From Salinibacter sp036626415 (GTDB lineage: Bacteria > Bacteroidota > Rhodothermia > Rhodothermales > Salinibacteraceae), in NCBI RefSeq assembly GCF_036626415.1, contig NZ_JAZKRW010000002.1:1-64000 (forward strand): a stretch of 64,000 nucleotides of DNA. The letters are read 5' to 3'. Position 1 is the stretch's first letter; each line of letters begins with the position of its first letter. The notes below the pieces were generated by a model that made no database searches, was not told where the DNA came from, and worked only from the letters and a program-made list of their open reading frames with translations. The position numbers were made by a program, and so were the translations under genes. This document shows, one piece after another, positions 34,431-43,584 of this stretch.

Positions 34431-35177
34431 CTACTCTTCTCGTTCGCCAACACTCTCCGGAATCGACTTCTCGGCCGTGGCGGACTCGCCCCGTTCCAGC
34501 GCCACGAGCGCATCTACCAACTCGATGGACGCATCCTCCATCTCGGCCACCAGACGGTCGATTTTCGACACGGCGTAATTGTAGAAAAACTGGAGAATGA
34601 CCGCGACGATCAGTCCGAAGGCGGTCGTCAGGAGGGCAATCTTAATGCCTCCGGCCACGAGCCGCGGCGAAATGTCGCCGGCCTGCTCGATTGAGTCGAA
34701 GGCTTCAATCATGCCAATGACGGTTCCGAGAAAGCCGAGCATGGGGGCGACGCTAATGAAGAGCGAGAGCCAGACAAGCCCGCGCTCGAGAAAGCTCATT
34801 TCGATGGACCCGTAGGAGACAACCGCTTCCTCCACGGCGTCGATGCCTTCATCGGCCCGCAGCAGCCCAGCCTGAAACACAGACGCAACGGGGCCTCGCG
34901 TGCTGGCACATTCCTCCTCGGCCGCCGGAATGCCGCCCTCGTCGAGGGCCTCTTTCACGCGCTGCAGAAATGCCTGCGTGTTGATGTCCGCGCGGTTCAG
35001 TGAGATGATGCGCTCAAACGAGATCGCGAGCCCGATAATAAGGCAAATAAGAACGGGCCACATCCACTCTCCTCCCTCATTGAAGCGCTCCACGAGGGCA
35101 TTGATGGCCCCACCTCCGCCGGACTGTTGAGGCAGCAGAAGCAGGAGGTGAACCGACAGCTTATCCAGAATGACCAT
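34431..35177 (-). CDS. exbB: ExbB/TolQ/MotA proton channel protein
   Basis: A 248-residue inner-membrane protein of the MotA/TolQ/ExbB family. The first hydrophobic helix is W-M-W-P-V-L-I-C-L-I-I-G-L-A-I-S-F-E-R near 38-56. A large cytoplasmic loop follows, then helices F-I-S-V-A-P-M-L-G-F-L-G-T-V-I-G-M-I and I-A-L-L-T-T-A-F-G-L-I-V-A-V-I, the signature pair that lines the proton path. It forms the pentameric stator into which ExbD helices insert. First gene of the operon, after a promoter and a long untranslated leader. Confidence 0.92.
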   Translation of the reverse strand: MVILDKLSVHLLLLLPQQSGGGGAINALVERFNEGGEWMWPVLICLIIGLAISFERIISLNRADINTQAFLQRVKEALDEGGIPAAEEECASTRGPVASVFQAGLLRADEGIDAVEEAVVSYGSIEMSFLERGLVWLSLFISVAPMLGFLGTVIGMIEAFDSIEQAGDISPRLVAGGIKIALLTTAFGLIVAVILQFFYNYAVSKIDRLVAEMEDASIELVDALVALERGESATAEKSIPESVGEREE

Positions 35178-35400
35178 AAGTGGCTAGTGCTCAGTCGAGT
35201 CTATTGGAGGGTGAAAATTCGAGGGGGTGAGTCCGGAACGGGAGAGCGCACCCGGCCTTGTGCACCAGCCGGGACACAGCTCCGTAATGCTGCACATTGC
35301 ATTTTGGAGACGCATCTGGAAGGCCGACACCATCAGGTTCGCGTGAACACAGGTCACGGCACGGCAACACGGAGTTGTGATTTTGGCTTCACACGTACCT

Positions 35401-35429
35401 AGTATACAGAGCCGGGTAGAGGGTGTCAA
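35401..35429 (-). promoter_or_regulatory. Near-consensus sigma70 promoter for the exbB-exbD operon
   Basis: On the minus strand, a perfect TTGACA (35429-35424) is separated by 17 bases from TATACT (35406-35401). This is the strongest promoter match noticed in the window. Transcription would start near 35394, leaving an untranslated leader of about 215 bases before the exbB start codon at 35177. Confidence 0.75.
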
Positions 35430-35447
35430 AGAACGGAATCGACGAAT

Positions 35448-35473
35448 CCGGGCGGCCCGGGGGTTTTCGTTTT
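35448..35473 (+). terminator. Terminator-like hairpin with no gene upstream
   Basis: CCGGG at 35448-35452 pairs with CCCGG at 35456-35460 around CGG, followed by GGGTTTTCGTTTT. The stem is short (5-6 bp) but GC-only. It lies on the strand opposite the exbB leader, just upstream of the exbB promoter, where no coding gene ends. Confidence 0.35.
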
Positions 35474-35799
35474 CGCTTTTCGTGAACGAACGGGGAAGAC
35501 CGAGGCTGTGAAGGCAATGCCCTGTTGACGGATGCACCCTGCCGGAGCTCCGTGCTAGCCCTGAAATGAGCCAACTGCTCAGGGTTCCCTCCCGCCCAGC
35601 TCCGCATGCATCGGTGGCTTCTCGGGGATCCTACGGTCCTTCCTGAGCATGAACCCCCGCATGAACCTGTCGGGCCGAGCGCTTCGTCCCCGGCAAAATT
35701 CCCCTGGGCCTTCATTGGAATCAACACCGCGGGCCGGTATGTTGCGAAAGCGTCTTTGCGCGTCATCCGTGCTTCTCGTTTTCTCCCGCCTCCCCACTT

Positions 35800-37476
35800 A
35801 TGAGCAACGACGAGGTTGCCCAGCTTTTGCAAGAAACGGCCGACCTGATTGACCTCACGGATGGAAATCCACACCGTGCCCGCGCCTTCTCCCGGGCCGC
35901 GCGCTCGCTTCAGGACCTCGAGGAGCCCGTCGCCGATCGTCTCCGTCAAAATACGCTCGTCGACGTCTCGGGAATTGGGGAGGGCATGGCGGATCATATC
36001 GGCGACATTGTTCACGGCGGCTCCTTCGCACTCCGAGACGAATTGCAAAGTGCCGTCCCGCCCGGCCTCATGGATATCCTGCAGGTCAACGGGCTTGGCA
36101 CGAAACGGACCCGTCGCCTCTGGGTGGAGCTCGACGTTACCTCCCTCGATGAACTGGAGCGGGCCGCGAACGAGGACCGAATCATGAGCCTCGACGGCTT
36201 CGGCGCCAAGACGCAACAGAACATCCTAGAAAATGTGCGCCAGCTGCGGCGGTACGAAGCGAAGTGGCGCCTGGCCGACGCCTGGACGGCGGCCCATTCG
36301 TTCCTCCAAGCCCTCCGGGCTTTGGACGCCGTAGAGCGGGCCGTGCCCACGGGGCCCCTGCGGCGCCGCATCGAAACGGTAGAGCAGGCCGACGTCCTCG
36401 TGTCCACCGCGGCTCCTGAACCGGTCCTGGACTGGCTCGACACGCGCCTCGACGACCCTGCACAGGAGGACGCGGTGGCCACGGGCCGCCTCGACGAGGG
36501 ACTGCCGGTCGCAGTGCATTTCACATCGCCAGCCCGGTTTGGGACGGCCTGGTGGCGCACCACCGGGACCCCCGACCACTGTGCCGCGCTGACCAAACAC
36601 GCCTCTTCGCCCGCCGACCACGCCGACGAGGCTGCCGTCTATCAGGCCGCCGGGCTCTCATCCGTGCCGCCGGCCCTTCGCGAGGGCCAGGGGGAAGTGC
36701 AGGCGGCGGCCGACGGCGCGCTGCCAGAGCTCCTCACGACAGAGGACCTCGACGGCTGCCTCCACAACCATTCCACGTACAGCGACGGCTCGCACACGCT
36801 CCGCGAGATGGCCGTGGCAGCCGGAGACCGCGGCTACTCGTACTTCGGCATCTGCGACCACAGCCAGTCGCTCCGCATCGCCGATGGCCTGTCGCCCGAA
36901 GAAGTGCGCGCCCAGCGCGAAGAGGTGGACCGCCTGAACGAGGAGCTTGCCGGCCACGAGACGCCGGTTCGCATCTTCCACGGAATTGAGAGCGACATTC
37001 TCCGAGACGGGTCGCTCGACTACGAGAAAGACCTCCTCGATGCCTTCGACTTCGTGGTGGGAAGCATCCACACCGGCTTCAGCATGACGGAGGACGAAGC
37101 GACCGAACGCCTTGTCCGCGCCGTTAAGACCCCGCCCACCCGCATTCTCGGCCACCCCACCGGCCGTCTCCTGCTTCGCCGAGAGGGGTATCCCATCGAC
37201 CACGAGCGCGTGATTGAGGCCTGCGCCGAGCACAACGTGGCCCTGGAGCTGAACGCCAACCCGTATCGTCTCGACCTCGACTGGCGTTGGGTGCGCCGCG
37301 CCACCGACGCAGGCGTTCTCCTCTCCATCAACCCGGACGCCCACGCAGTCTCGGAGCTCGACTATGTGAAATGGGGCGTAGCGGTGGGGCGAAAAGGCTG
37401 GCTAACCCCGGACCAGTGTCTGAATGCAAAGTCGCTGTCGGCCTTCGTCCGATGGCTCGATGATGGCACCTCGTAG
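35800..37476 (+). CDS. PolX-like protein with helix-hairpin-helix and PHP domains; polymerase site degenerate
   Basis: A 558-residue protein with the layout of bacterial PolX. Helix-hairpin-helix repeats occur near 53-65, 91-104 and 127-140, followed by a polymerase-like middle (150-270) and a C-terminal PHP domain from 318. The PHP metal ligands are intact: H322, H324, D329 and H354, then G-I-E-S-D, S-I-H-T, G-H-P-T and P-D-A-H. In the polymerase region G-P-L-R-R-R and E-Q-A-D replace the family's G-S-x-R-R-G and G-D-x-D, so the first catalytic Asp is Gln196. The third matches His240, leaving only Asp198. A PHP nuclease or phosphoesterase role is likely, and polymerase activity is not. Confidence 0.85.
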   Translation: MSNDEVAQLLQETADLIDLTDGNPHRARAFSRAARSLQDLEEPVADRLRQNTLVDVSGIGEGMADHIGDIVHGGSFALRDELQSAVPPGLMDILQVNGLGTKRTRRLWVELDVTSLDELERAANEDRIMSLDGFGAKTQQNILENVRQLRRYEAKWRLADAWTAAHSFLQALRALDAVERAVPTGPLRRRIETVEQADVLVSTAAPEPVLDWLDTRLDDPAQEDAVATGRLDEGLPVAVHFTSPARFGTAWWRTTGTPDHCAALTKHASSPADHADEAAVYQAAGLSSVPPALREGQGEVQAAADGALPELLTTEDLDGCLHNHSTYSDGSHTLREMAVAAGDRGYSYFGICDHSQSLRIADGLSPEEVRAQREEVDRLNEELAGHETPVRIFHGIESDILRDGSLDYEKDLLDAFDFVVGSIHTGFSMTEDEATERLVRAVKTPPTRILGHPTGRLLLRREGYPIDHERVIEACAEHNVALELNANPYRLDLDWRWVRRATDAGVLLSINPDAHAVSELDYVKWGVAVGRKGWLTPDQCLNAKSLSAFVRWLDDGTS

Positions 37477-37514
37477 GGCCTGTTGCTCACTCCCAATTGC
37501 TCGCTTCTAAGCCC

Positions 37515-39479
37515 GTGTCCCGACGCCTTTACGTGGGGCTGGCGTGTGCCCTCCTCGGTGCCGGCGCAGCGCTCCTGTGGTGGACGCTCCGTGGGCCCAC
37601 GACCTCCCCGCCTCCCCACGACTCCATCAACGGCCTCCAGGACACCGCGACGGTGGGCTGGACAAATCGTCACACCGCAACGATCGAGGCCGACGGCGCG
37701 AGCGATGCCCTGACGGCGCTGGGCTACCTGCACGGCATGACCCGCGCCTGGACCCTCACGGTGTGGCGTCACACCGCCCTGGGCACCCTCTCCGCCACGT
37801 TCGGCGACGCCCTCATCCCCATCGACCGCCACGCGCGTCGACTGGGCTTTGCGCATCACGCCCGGCGGGCCTATCGCCGCCTCGCGCCTGCGACGCAAGA
37901 GCGCCTCGACGCGTATGCGCGCGGCCTGAGCGCGGCCCTCCAGTCCGACCGCGTACGTCAGCGGGAGCCGTTCCTGTATTTTGAACTTACGCCGGACCGC
38001 TGGGCCCCATGGCACGCGCTGGCCATCGAGCGACTGGTGGCGTGGACGGGCACCCGCCCCGTTGCGCAGGCGGCCGCCGCCCCCGCCCTATCCCCCTTTC
38101 GCACCGCCGATCGGCACCTCCGGCGCTGGCTCCACCTGCATGGTCGGTCGCGTAGCGTGGCCTGGGCCGCCCACTCCCCGAACGATACCACCCAGACGGC
38201 CCTCTTCGCCCGGCACGTGCTGGGGACCACGGCCGATCCCGTGATCCAAGAGGTCGTCCTCCGCCGGCCCGACACGCCCCCTGCGACCGTGGCCTCCATT
38301 CCAGGCACCCCCCTCTTTCCCACCGGCCGCGCCGGGGCGCACCGATGGACCTACCTGCTCCACAGCACGGCCCGGCTCGACACCGTGCACGTCGACTCGG
38401 CGCAGGCCCGGGTGCGCCACGAACGCATCGCTCCCGCCCAGGGCGATGAGCAACTGGTCGAAATTCAACAGTACGGCCCGAGGGCCCGCATAGGCACGAT
38501 CGGTGCCGACTCGGTCTGGGCACTGGAGTGGCCCGGCCTCCGTCCCCAGACCGATCTTCCACGGTGGCTCGCCACCGCCGGCTTGGGCGCACGCCAAGGC
38601 CCCGCCCCCCCCGATTTCCATTTGACTGAGGGCAATGGGCTGAGGATAGACTCGGCGAGCGTCTGGTCGGTCCAGGGCCAGCCGCCCATCGTGCAACGCG
38701 GTCCCGCATCAATTCTCGTCGGCCGGTCCGACTGGGCCTTCCACCAGGCCGACGCGCTCCAGGCCCACGTACGATCTCTTCCGTTCACCCCGGGACAGTG
38801 GAGCGCAAGCGACTCCAGCACCTGGGCGGCCGCCCTGCTCCCAGCCCTCGTGCCCGACCTAGCCCCCCTCGACGGGGCGGACTCCACAGCCGTCGACGCG
38901 CGGTCGTACCTGCGCAACTGGGACGCCGTCTACGACCCGGCCAGCATCGGGGCAGTGGTGTTTGAAGAATGGATGCGGGCCCACCAGCGAGAGACCGGAC
39001 GCCTCCCATCTCCCACCGATTCCACGTTTTTCTCGGCCCCGCGCCGGCGCCGGACGTTTCGGCGGGCCGTCGACTCGCTTGCTCGTCGCTTCGGCCCCGA
39101 CGTTCGTCGATGGCGGTGGGAACGCGCGGCACCAGACCGCCGCTACTTTCCTGTATGGGCAGCCGACAGCCTGGTCGCACAGGACCTGTCCGGGATGAGC
39201 ACCACTCAGTTTGCGCCGCTCGACCGCCCCGGGCGAGGGCACGCCTCCAGCCTCTCGGGCGGTCCCAGTCGGGTGGCCCCGCCGCCCCTCGGACCGGCCC
39301 CTACGCACTGGGACGGATGGATGCGAGGCGCCACGGGCGACCTGACAGTGCGCCGCCTGCGCTTCACCCCCTCGGTCTTTTTCGCCCGATCTCTGCTCTC
39401 CCGCGAACCGCCGGCCCCTGTGTCCGTCCCCGACGCCTCCGTCGAGCAAACGACCACGCTCATGCCCGCAGAAGATTGA
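37515..39479 (+). CDS. Penicillin-acylase-like (Ntn-hydrolase family) exported protein, divergent
   Basis: About 654 residues from a GTG at 37515. An N-terminal hydrophobic helix (L-Y-V-G-L-A-C-A-L-L-G-A-G-A-A-L-L) suggests export. The order of segments follows penicillin acylases: G-Y-L-H-G-M-T-R-A-W (for G-Y-x-x-A-x-D-R), L-G-T-L-S-A-T-F-G-D, L-D-A-Y-A-R-G-L-S-A-A-L, then E-L-T-P-D-R-W-A-P-W, and late S-G-G-P-S-R-V. The autocatalytic Ser-Asn site (normally G-S-N-x-W) is altered to S-V-A-W, so maturation and activity are doubtful. It follows the PHP protein gene by 38 bp. Alternative start TTG at 37497. Confidence 0.62.
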   Translation: MSRRLYVGLACALLGAGAALLWWTLRGPTTSPPPHDSINGLQDTATVGWTNRHTATIEADGASDALTALGYLHGMTRAWTLTVWRHTALGTLSATFGDALIPIDRHARRLGFAHHARRAYRRLAPATQERLDAYARGLSAALQSDRVRQREPFLYFELTPDRWAPWHALAIERLVAWTGTRPVAQAAAAPALSPFRTADRHLRRWLHLHGRSRSVAWAAHSPNDTTQTALFARHVLGTTADPVIQEVVLRRPDTPPATVASIPGTPLFPTGRAGAHRWTYLLHSTARLDTVHVDSAQARVRHERIAPAQGDEQLVEIQQYGPRARIGTIGADSVWALEWPGLRPQTDLPRWLATAGLGARQGPAPPDFHLTEGNGLRIDSASVWSVQGQPPIVQRGPASILVGRSDWAFHQADALQAHVRSLPFTPGQWSASDSSTWAAALLPALVPDLAPLDGADSTAVDARSYLRNWDAVYDPASIGAVVFEEWMRAHQRETGRLPSPTDSTFFSAPRRRRTFRRAVDSLARRFGPDVRRWRWERAAPDRRYFPVWAADSLVAQDLSGMSTTQFAPLDRPGRGHASSLSGGPSRVAPPPLGPAPTHWDGWMRGATGDLTVRRLRFTPSVFFARSLLSREPPAPVSVPDASVEQTTTLMPAED

Positions 39480-39533
39480 CCCAAGACGTGAGGCGTGATG
39501 GCCGAGGCAATGCCTCCGGGCCCCGCCTACGCT

Positions 39534-41525
39534 TCACGCCTCCTGCACCTGCCGTCGGATCTCTTCGGGCACGCTTGGGTCGCGCAGGGTCGTGGTGTCG
39601 CCAAGGTCCTGACCGTTAGAAATGCTTTCCAAGAGGCGCCGCATGATCTTGCCGGAGCGCGTCTTCGGCAGGTCGCCGACGAAGATGACGTTTGCCGGGC
39701 GGGCAAAGGGGCCGATCTCCTTCTCCACGGCGGCGATGATGTCTTGCCGGAGCTCGTCGGACGCCTCTGCGCCATCGCGGGGCGTGATGTACACATCGGG
39801 CACATGCCCCTTCCGGTCGTCCTGCCGGGCCGCCACCGCCGCCTCGGCCACCTCGGACACCTGGGCCACAGCCGATTCGAGCTCCATGGTCCCGAGGCGG
39901 TGCCCGGCCACATTCATCACGTCGTCGAGCCGCCCCAGGACGCGGAAGTAGCCGTCTTGGGCGTGCACAGCCCCGTCGCCGGCCTCGTACACCCAGTCGC
40001 GCCAGTCGTCGGAGTCGACGTCCGAGAAGCGCCGCCAGTACTCGTTGATGAAGCGTTGGTCGTCGCCGTATACGGTCTGCAGCATGCCGGGCCAGGGGCG
40101 TTCGATCACCAGGTTGCCCGCCCGCCCGCTGGCGGCCTCCACCGGCGTGCCGTTGTTGTCGTAGATCGCCGGCTGGATGCCCGGGCACGCGTGTCCCGCC
40201 GAGCCGGGCTTCATGTCTTGCAGCGCCGGCAGATTGGTGATAAGGTGCCCCCCCGTCTCCGTCTGCCACCACGTGTCGACGATGACGGCGTCCTCGTTTC
40301 CGATGTGCGTATAGTACCAAAGCCACGCCTCCGGCTGGATGGGCTCCCCGACCGTCGTCATGTGGCGGAAGTCGAAATCGTAGGCTGCCGGGTGCTCTTT
40401 TCCCCACTTCATGTACATGCGGACCGCCGTAGGGGAGGTGTGGAAGATGTCCACGTCGTGTCGCTCAGCAATCTCCCAGGTGATCCCCTTGTGCGGGTGG
40501 TCTGGGGCCCCCTCGCGCATAACACTCGTCGTCCCCAGGGCGAGCGGCCCGTAGACGATATAGGAATGGCCCGTGATCCACCCAATATCGGCGGCGCACC
40601 AGTAGGTGTCTTCCGGCTTGATGTCGAGCACGTACTTCGATGTCCCCGCCACGTAACTGAGATATCCGCCGGTCCGGTGCTGCGCCCCCTTCGGCTTGCC
40701 GGTGGTGCCGGACGTGTACATCAGGAAGAGAATGTCCTCCGCGTCGCGCGACACCGGCTCGACCCGCGCCCGCTCGTTGTTGGCGAGGAGTTCGGACACG
40801 AGAATATCACGTCCCTCCTCCAGGTCGGCATCGGGATGAAGAGTTCCCTCGTGACGCTCCCACACCAGCACCGTGTCGATGTCGGTGTCCGCCTCCTCCA
40901 CGGCGGTATCGGCCTTCTCCTTGTGGTGCAGAAACTCGCCCCGCCGGTAGTAGCCGTCGATGGTGACGATGACGTCCGAGTCGGCGTCGGTCGCTCGCTG
41001 GGCGAGGGCACTGGCCGAGAAGCCCCCAAAGACGACCGAGTGGGGCGCGCCGATCCGCGCACAGGCCAGCATGGTGATGGGCAGCGCGGGCACCATGGGC
41101 AGGTGGAGCGTCACCACGTCGTCCGCCTCCACGCCGACGTCACGGAGCGAGGCCGCCATCTTGTTGACCTCTCGGTAGAGGTCCCGGTAGGTGATCGTGC
41201 GCCGGGTGCCGCCTTCACCCTCCCAGATGAAAGCCGCCTGATTGGGCCGGTCGTCGAGGTGACGGTCCACGCAGTTGTAGCAGGCGTTGAGCTCTCCCCC
41301 TGCAAACCACTCGAAGAAGGGCGGGTCCGACCCGTCGAAGACCTGGTCCCAGCGGGTGTCCCAGTCCAACAGATCGGCGTACTCTTCGAACCCCTCCGGA
41401 AAGTTGTCGAACCGGTCATACACCGCCGGGTCCGAGACGTTGGCCTGTCCCACGAACGCCGGTGGGGGCCGCAGGTAGTCCTGGTCAGAAAGACGGGCTT
41501 CAAGGCGGGCATCTGCGTCGGCCAT
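39534..41525 (-). CDS. acs: Acetyl-coenzyme A synthetase (AMP-forming)
   Basis: A 663-residue enzyme that activates acetate to acetyl-CoA through acetyl-AMP. It has the nucleotide loop Y-T-S-G-T-T-G-K-P-K-G, V-D-T-W-W-Q-T-E-T-G-G with the Trp typical of short-chain acetate enzymes, and the catalytic/acetylatable Lys in T-R-S-G-K-I-M-R-R at about 624. Near the C-terminus the family's Y-G-D-D-Q and D-G-Y-F-R-V-L-G-R-L-D-D hinge are also present. The start at 41525 (MADADARLEA) is chosen over one three codons upstream. Length is typical. Confidence 0.95.
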   Translation of the reverse strand: MADADARLEARLSDQDYLRPPPAFVGQANVSDPAVYDRFDNFPEGFEEYADLLDWDTRWDQVFDGSDPPFFEWFAGGELNACYNCVDRHLDDRPNQAAFIWEGEGGTRRTITYRDLYREVNKMAASLRDVGVEADDVVTLHLPMVPALPITMLACARIGAPHSVVFGGFSASALAQRATDADSDVIVTIDGYYRRGEFLHHKEKADTAVEEADTDIDTVLVWERHEGTLHPDADLEEGRDILVSELLANNERARVEPVSRDAEDILFLMYTSGTTGKPKGAQHRTGGYLSYVAGTSKYVLDIKPEDTYWCAADIGWITGHSYIVYGPLALGTTSVMREGAPDHPHKGITWEIAERHDVDIFHTSPTAVRMYMKWGKEHPAAYDFDFRHMTTVGEPIQPEAWLWYYTHIGNEDAVIVDTWWQTETGGHLITNLPALQDMKPGSAGHACPGIQPAIYDNNGTPVEAASGRAGNLVIERPWPGMLQTVYGDDQRFINEYWRRFSDVDSDDWRDWVYEAGDGAVHAQDGYFRVLGRLDDVMNVAGHRLGTMELESAVAQVSEVAEAAVAARQDDRKGHVPDVYITPRDGAEASDELRQDIIAAVEKEIGPFARPANVIFVGDLPKTRSGKIMRRLLESISNGQDLGDTTTLRDPSVPEEIRRQVQEA

Positions 41526-41652
41526 GACGTGCAATCGGTTCGTCTGCGGGGAGGAACGGGGTGAATCAGCGGGCTTGGAAGGGCTTCTATCTTGTGCCCT
41601 GGTTCCGTAAGGTTGGGCTTGGGGGCTACGTTAGGAACTTGGGGGGGCAATT

Positions 41653-43584
41653 TCAACTCGGCGTCGGAACGCCGGGCCCCACCGTCAGCTCTGCGGTGCA
41701 CCACCCGCGAACCGCATTGCAGCAGTACAGGGCGTCTGCCTCTTTGACATCCTCGAGGTCCAGCAGTCGCTCAGTGGCCTCCGGGTGGGTCTCCAGTACG
41801 TGATCCCGATATACACCCGGCAGCAGTCCCGCCTCCACCGGCGGGGTGAGCAGCGCATCGCCCCGCCGGACGAACACGTTGGTATACGTGCCCTCTGTTA
41901 CCGCGCCATCCTGATTTAGCAAAATCGCCTCGTCGAAGCCGCCGTCTCGAGCCGCCGACAGGGCGCGTTCGTACGTGCCACGCCGGGTGGTTTTGTGGTA
42001 GAAGAACGGGTCGGCGGCATCGACCTGCTCGTCGGCGACGGTCACCCGCCAGGGCTCATCGATCGATCCCTGCAGCGGCGTGGTTTCCACGTCAACCCCT
42101 CCCCAGCGGTCCAACGTGGCTCGGACTTTCAAAGCGTCCTCTTCTCCCGCCTGGGCCACAGCCCGATCCACTCGTCGCCGAAACCGTGCCTCATTGAACG
42201 GGAACGCAAAGTAGTCCGCCGACCGGGCGAGACGGGCCACGTGCCGGTCGAGAAGCAGGATCTGCCGACCGTCGGACCGCATCGTTTCGATGAGCTTCAC
42301 GTCTTCGTCGGGAGGCGCAGTGGAATCCGACGGTGCCGTTCGAGCCTGCGTCAGGAAGTTGCCCTTGAGCGCACACTCCGCGTACTCGGCCGCCGGGTCG
42401 GAGTCCCACACGATGCCGCTGCCAATGCCCATAGTGCCCTTCGCCCCGTCCAGGACGGCGGTGCGAATGGCCACATTGAACACCGCCGTGTCGTCCGGCC
42501 CGGCCATCCCGATGGCACCGCAGTAGACGCCCCGCGGGGCAGCCTCCAGCTCGCGGATGATCCGCATGGCGCGGCGCTTGGGGGCTCCGGTGATGGAGCC
42601 ACACGGAAAGAGTGCGCGGAGCACCGCGGCCAGCCCCGCGTCTTCTCGAAGGCGCCCTTCGACGGTCGAGGTCATCTGCGTGACGCTCTGGTACGGCTCC
42701 GTCTCGTAGAGCGACGGCACCGTCACCGAGCCGGGACGACAACAAACCGACAGGTCATTGCGCAGAAGGTCGACAATCATGAGGTTTTCCGCCCGGTTCT
42801 TCGGATCCGCGGCAAGTTCGTCTCGCAGGGCCCGGTCTTCGGCCCGCGTTCGGCCGCGGCGGATGGTCCCCTTCATGGGCCGGGTCACCAACCGGTCGCC
42901 GTCGCGCCGAAAAAACAGCTCGGGCGACAGAGACAGAATCTGTCGGTCGCCACAGTGCAGGTAGGCAGCATACGGGACGCGCTGGCGGGCCCGGAGACGA
43001 CGATACAGGCCTCGTGGGTCGCCCGCCACGCGGAAGCGAAGCGGAGCCGTGTAGTTGATTTGATAGACGTTGCCCCGACCGATGTGACGGCGGACGGCCC
43101 GCACGTCATCGATGTAGTCCGACTCCGAAACCCCCAGCCGAACGTCCTCGACGGCCGGATGTGCGTCGAGGGTGTTCAGCCCGGCCGCCACGTCCGCCGG
43201 CGCAAGGCGGTGGGGCGCTTCGTAAACCCCAAACCAGGCGAGCGGGTGGTCGGCCCGCTCCGAACTGTCGAGGTCCACGAAGGGGTACCCAGCCTCGTAC
43301 GAAAGATGCCCCGCAACGTAGTGGCCACGGGTCGTTTCTGCCTGGAGCGTCTCGATCAGTGTTTGCACGTCCGCCGCGGTCGACGCGGTGTGTACGCGCT
43401 TCGGCGCCGTGAAGGCCCAGCTCCATCGGTTTTCGGCATCGGGCCGTGCCGAGTCGAGCAGAATGGTCCCGGGGCGGGTCAGAATCTTCGGGTCAAGCAC
43501 GGCAGCAAGACGCGAGAGTCTGGAGTACAGCGGAGTATCTTCTGTACCGTATATTTCTCTATTGGTTGGCGGTCCACCACCCAT
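41653..43584 (-). CDS. PabB-PabC fusion: aminodeoxychorismate synthase component I / 4-amino-4-deoxychorismate lyase
   Basis: A 643-residue bifunctional protein of p-aminobenzoate synthesis. Residues about 90-430 form a chorismate-binding domain: Y-Q-I-N-Y-T-A-P-L-R, L-S-P-E-L-F-F, R-P-M-K-G-T-I-R-R-G with the catalytic Lys, V-D-L-L-R-N-D and F-P-C-G-S-I-T-G-A-P-K. Residues about 440-620 form a fold-type IV PLP domain with H-K-T-T-R-R-G-T-Y-E carrying the PLP lysine, L-N-Q-D-G-A-V-T-E-G-T and a closing G-L-L-P-G-V segment. Such fusions are known in several bacteria. No pabA lies next to it. The N-terminal 40 residues are poorly conserved, so the start is uncertain. Confidence 0.9.
   Translation of the reverse strand: MGGGPPTNREIYGTEDTPLYSRLSRLAAVLDPKILTRPGTILLDSARPDAENRWSWAFTAPKRVHTASTAADVQTLIETLQAETTRGHYVAGHLSYEAGYPFVDLDSSERADHPLAWFGVYEAPHRLAPADVAAGLNTLDAHPAVEDVRLGVSESDYIDDVRAVRRHIGRGNVYQINYTAPLRFRVAGDPRGLYRRLRARQRVPYAAYLHCGDRQILSLSPELFFRRDGDRLVTRPMKGTIRRGRTRAEDRALRDELAADPKNRAENLMIVDLLRNDLSVCCRPGSVTVPSLYETEPYQSVTQMTSTVEGRLREDAGLAAVLRALFPCGSITGAPKRRAMRIIRELEAAPRGVYCGAIGMAGPDDTAVFNVAIRTAVLDGAKGTMGIGSGIVWDSDPAAEYAECALKGNFLTQARTAPSDSTAPPDEDVKLIETMRSDGRQILLLDRHVARLARSADYFAFPFNEARFRRRVDRAVAQAGEEDALKVRATLDRWGGVDVETTPLQGSIDEPWRVTVADEQVDAADPFFYHKTTRRGTYERALSAARDGGFDEAILLNQDGAVTEGTYTNVFVRRGDALLTPPVEAGLLPGVYRDHVLETHPEATERLLDLEDVKEADALYCCNAVRGWCTAELTVGPGVPTPS

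Larger units (their letters stand above)
35178..35799. other. Divergent intergenic region between exbB and the PHP protein gene
   Basis: This 622-base interval has no convincing gene. It holds the exbB promoter and the roughly 215-base exbB leader at its left side. At 35448-35473 on the plus strand there is a short hairpin, CCGGG-CGG-CCCGG, followed by two TTTT runs, unassigned to any gene. The right half should contain the promoter of the PHP-domain protein, but no clear hexamers were seen. Confidence 0.5.

Noticed and set aside
35389..36216. Minus-strand open frame overlapping the start of the PHP protein gene
   Set aside because: It is antisense to conserved coding sequence and its residues show no family pattern.
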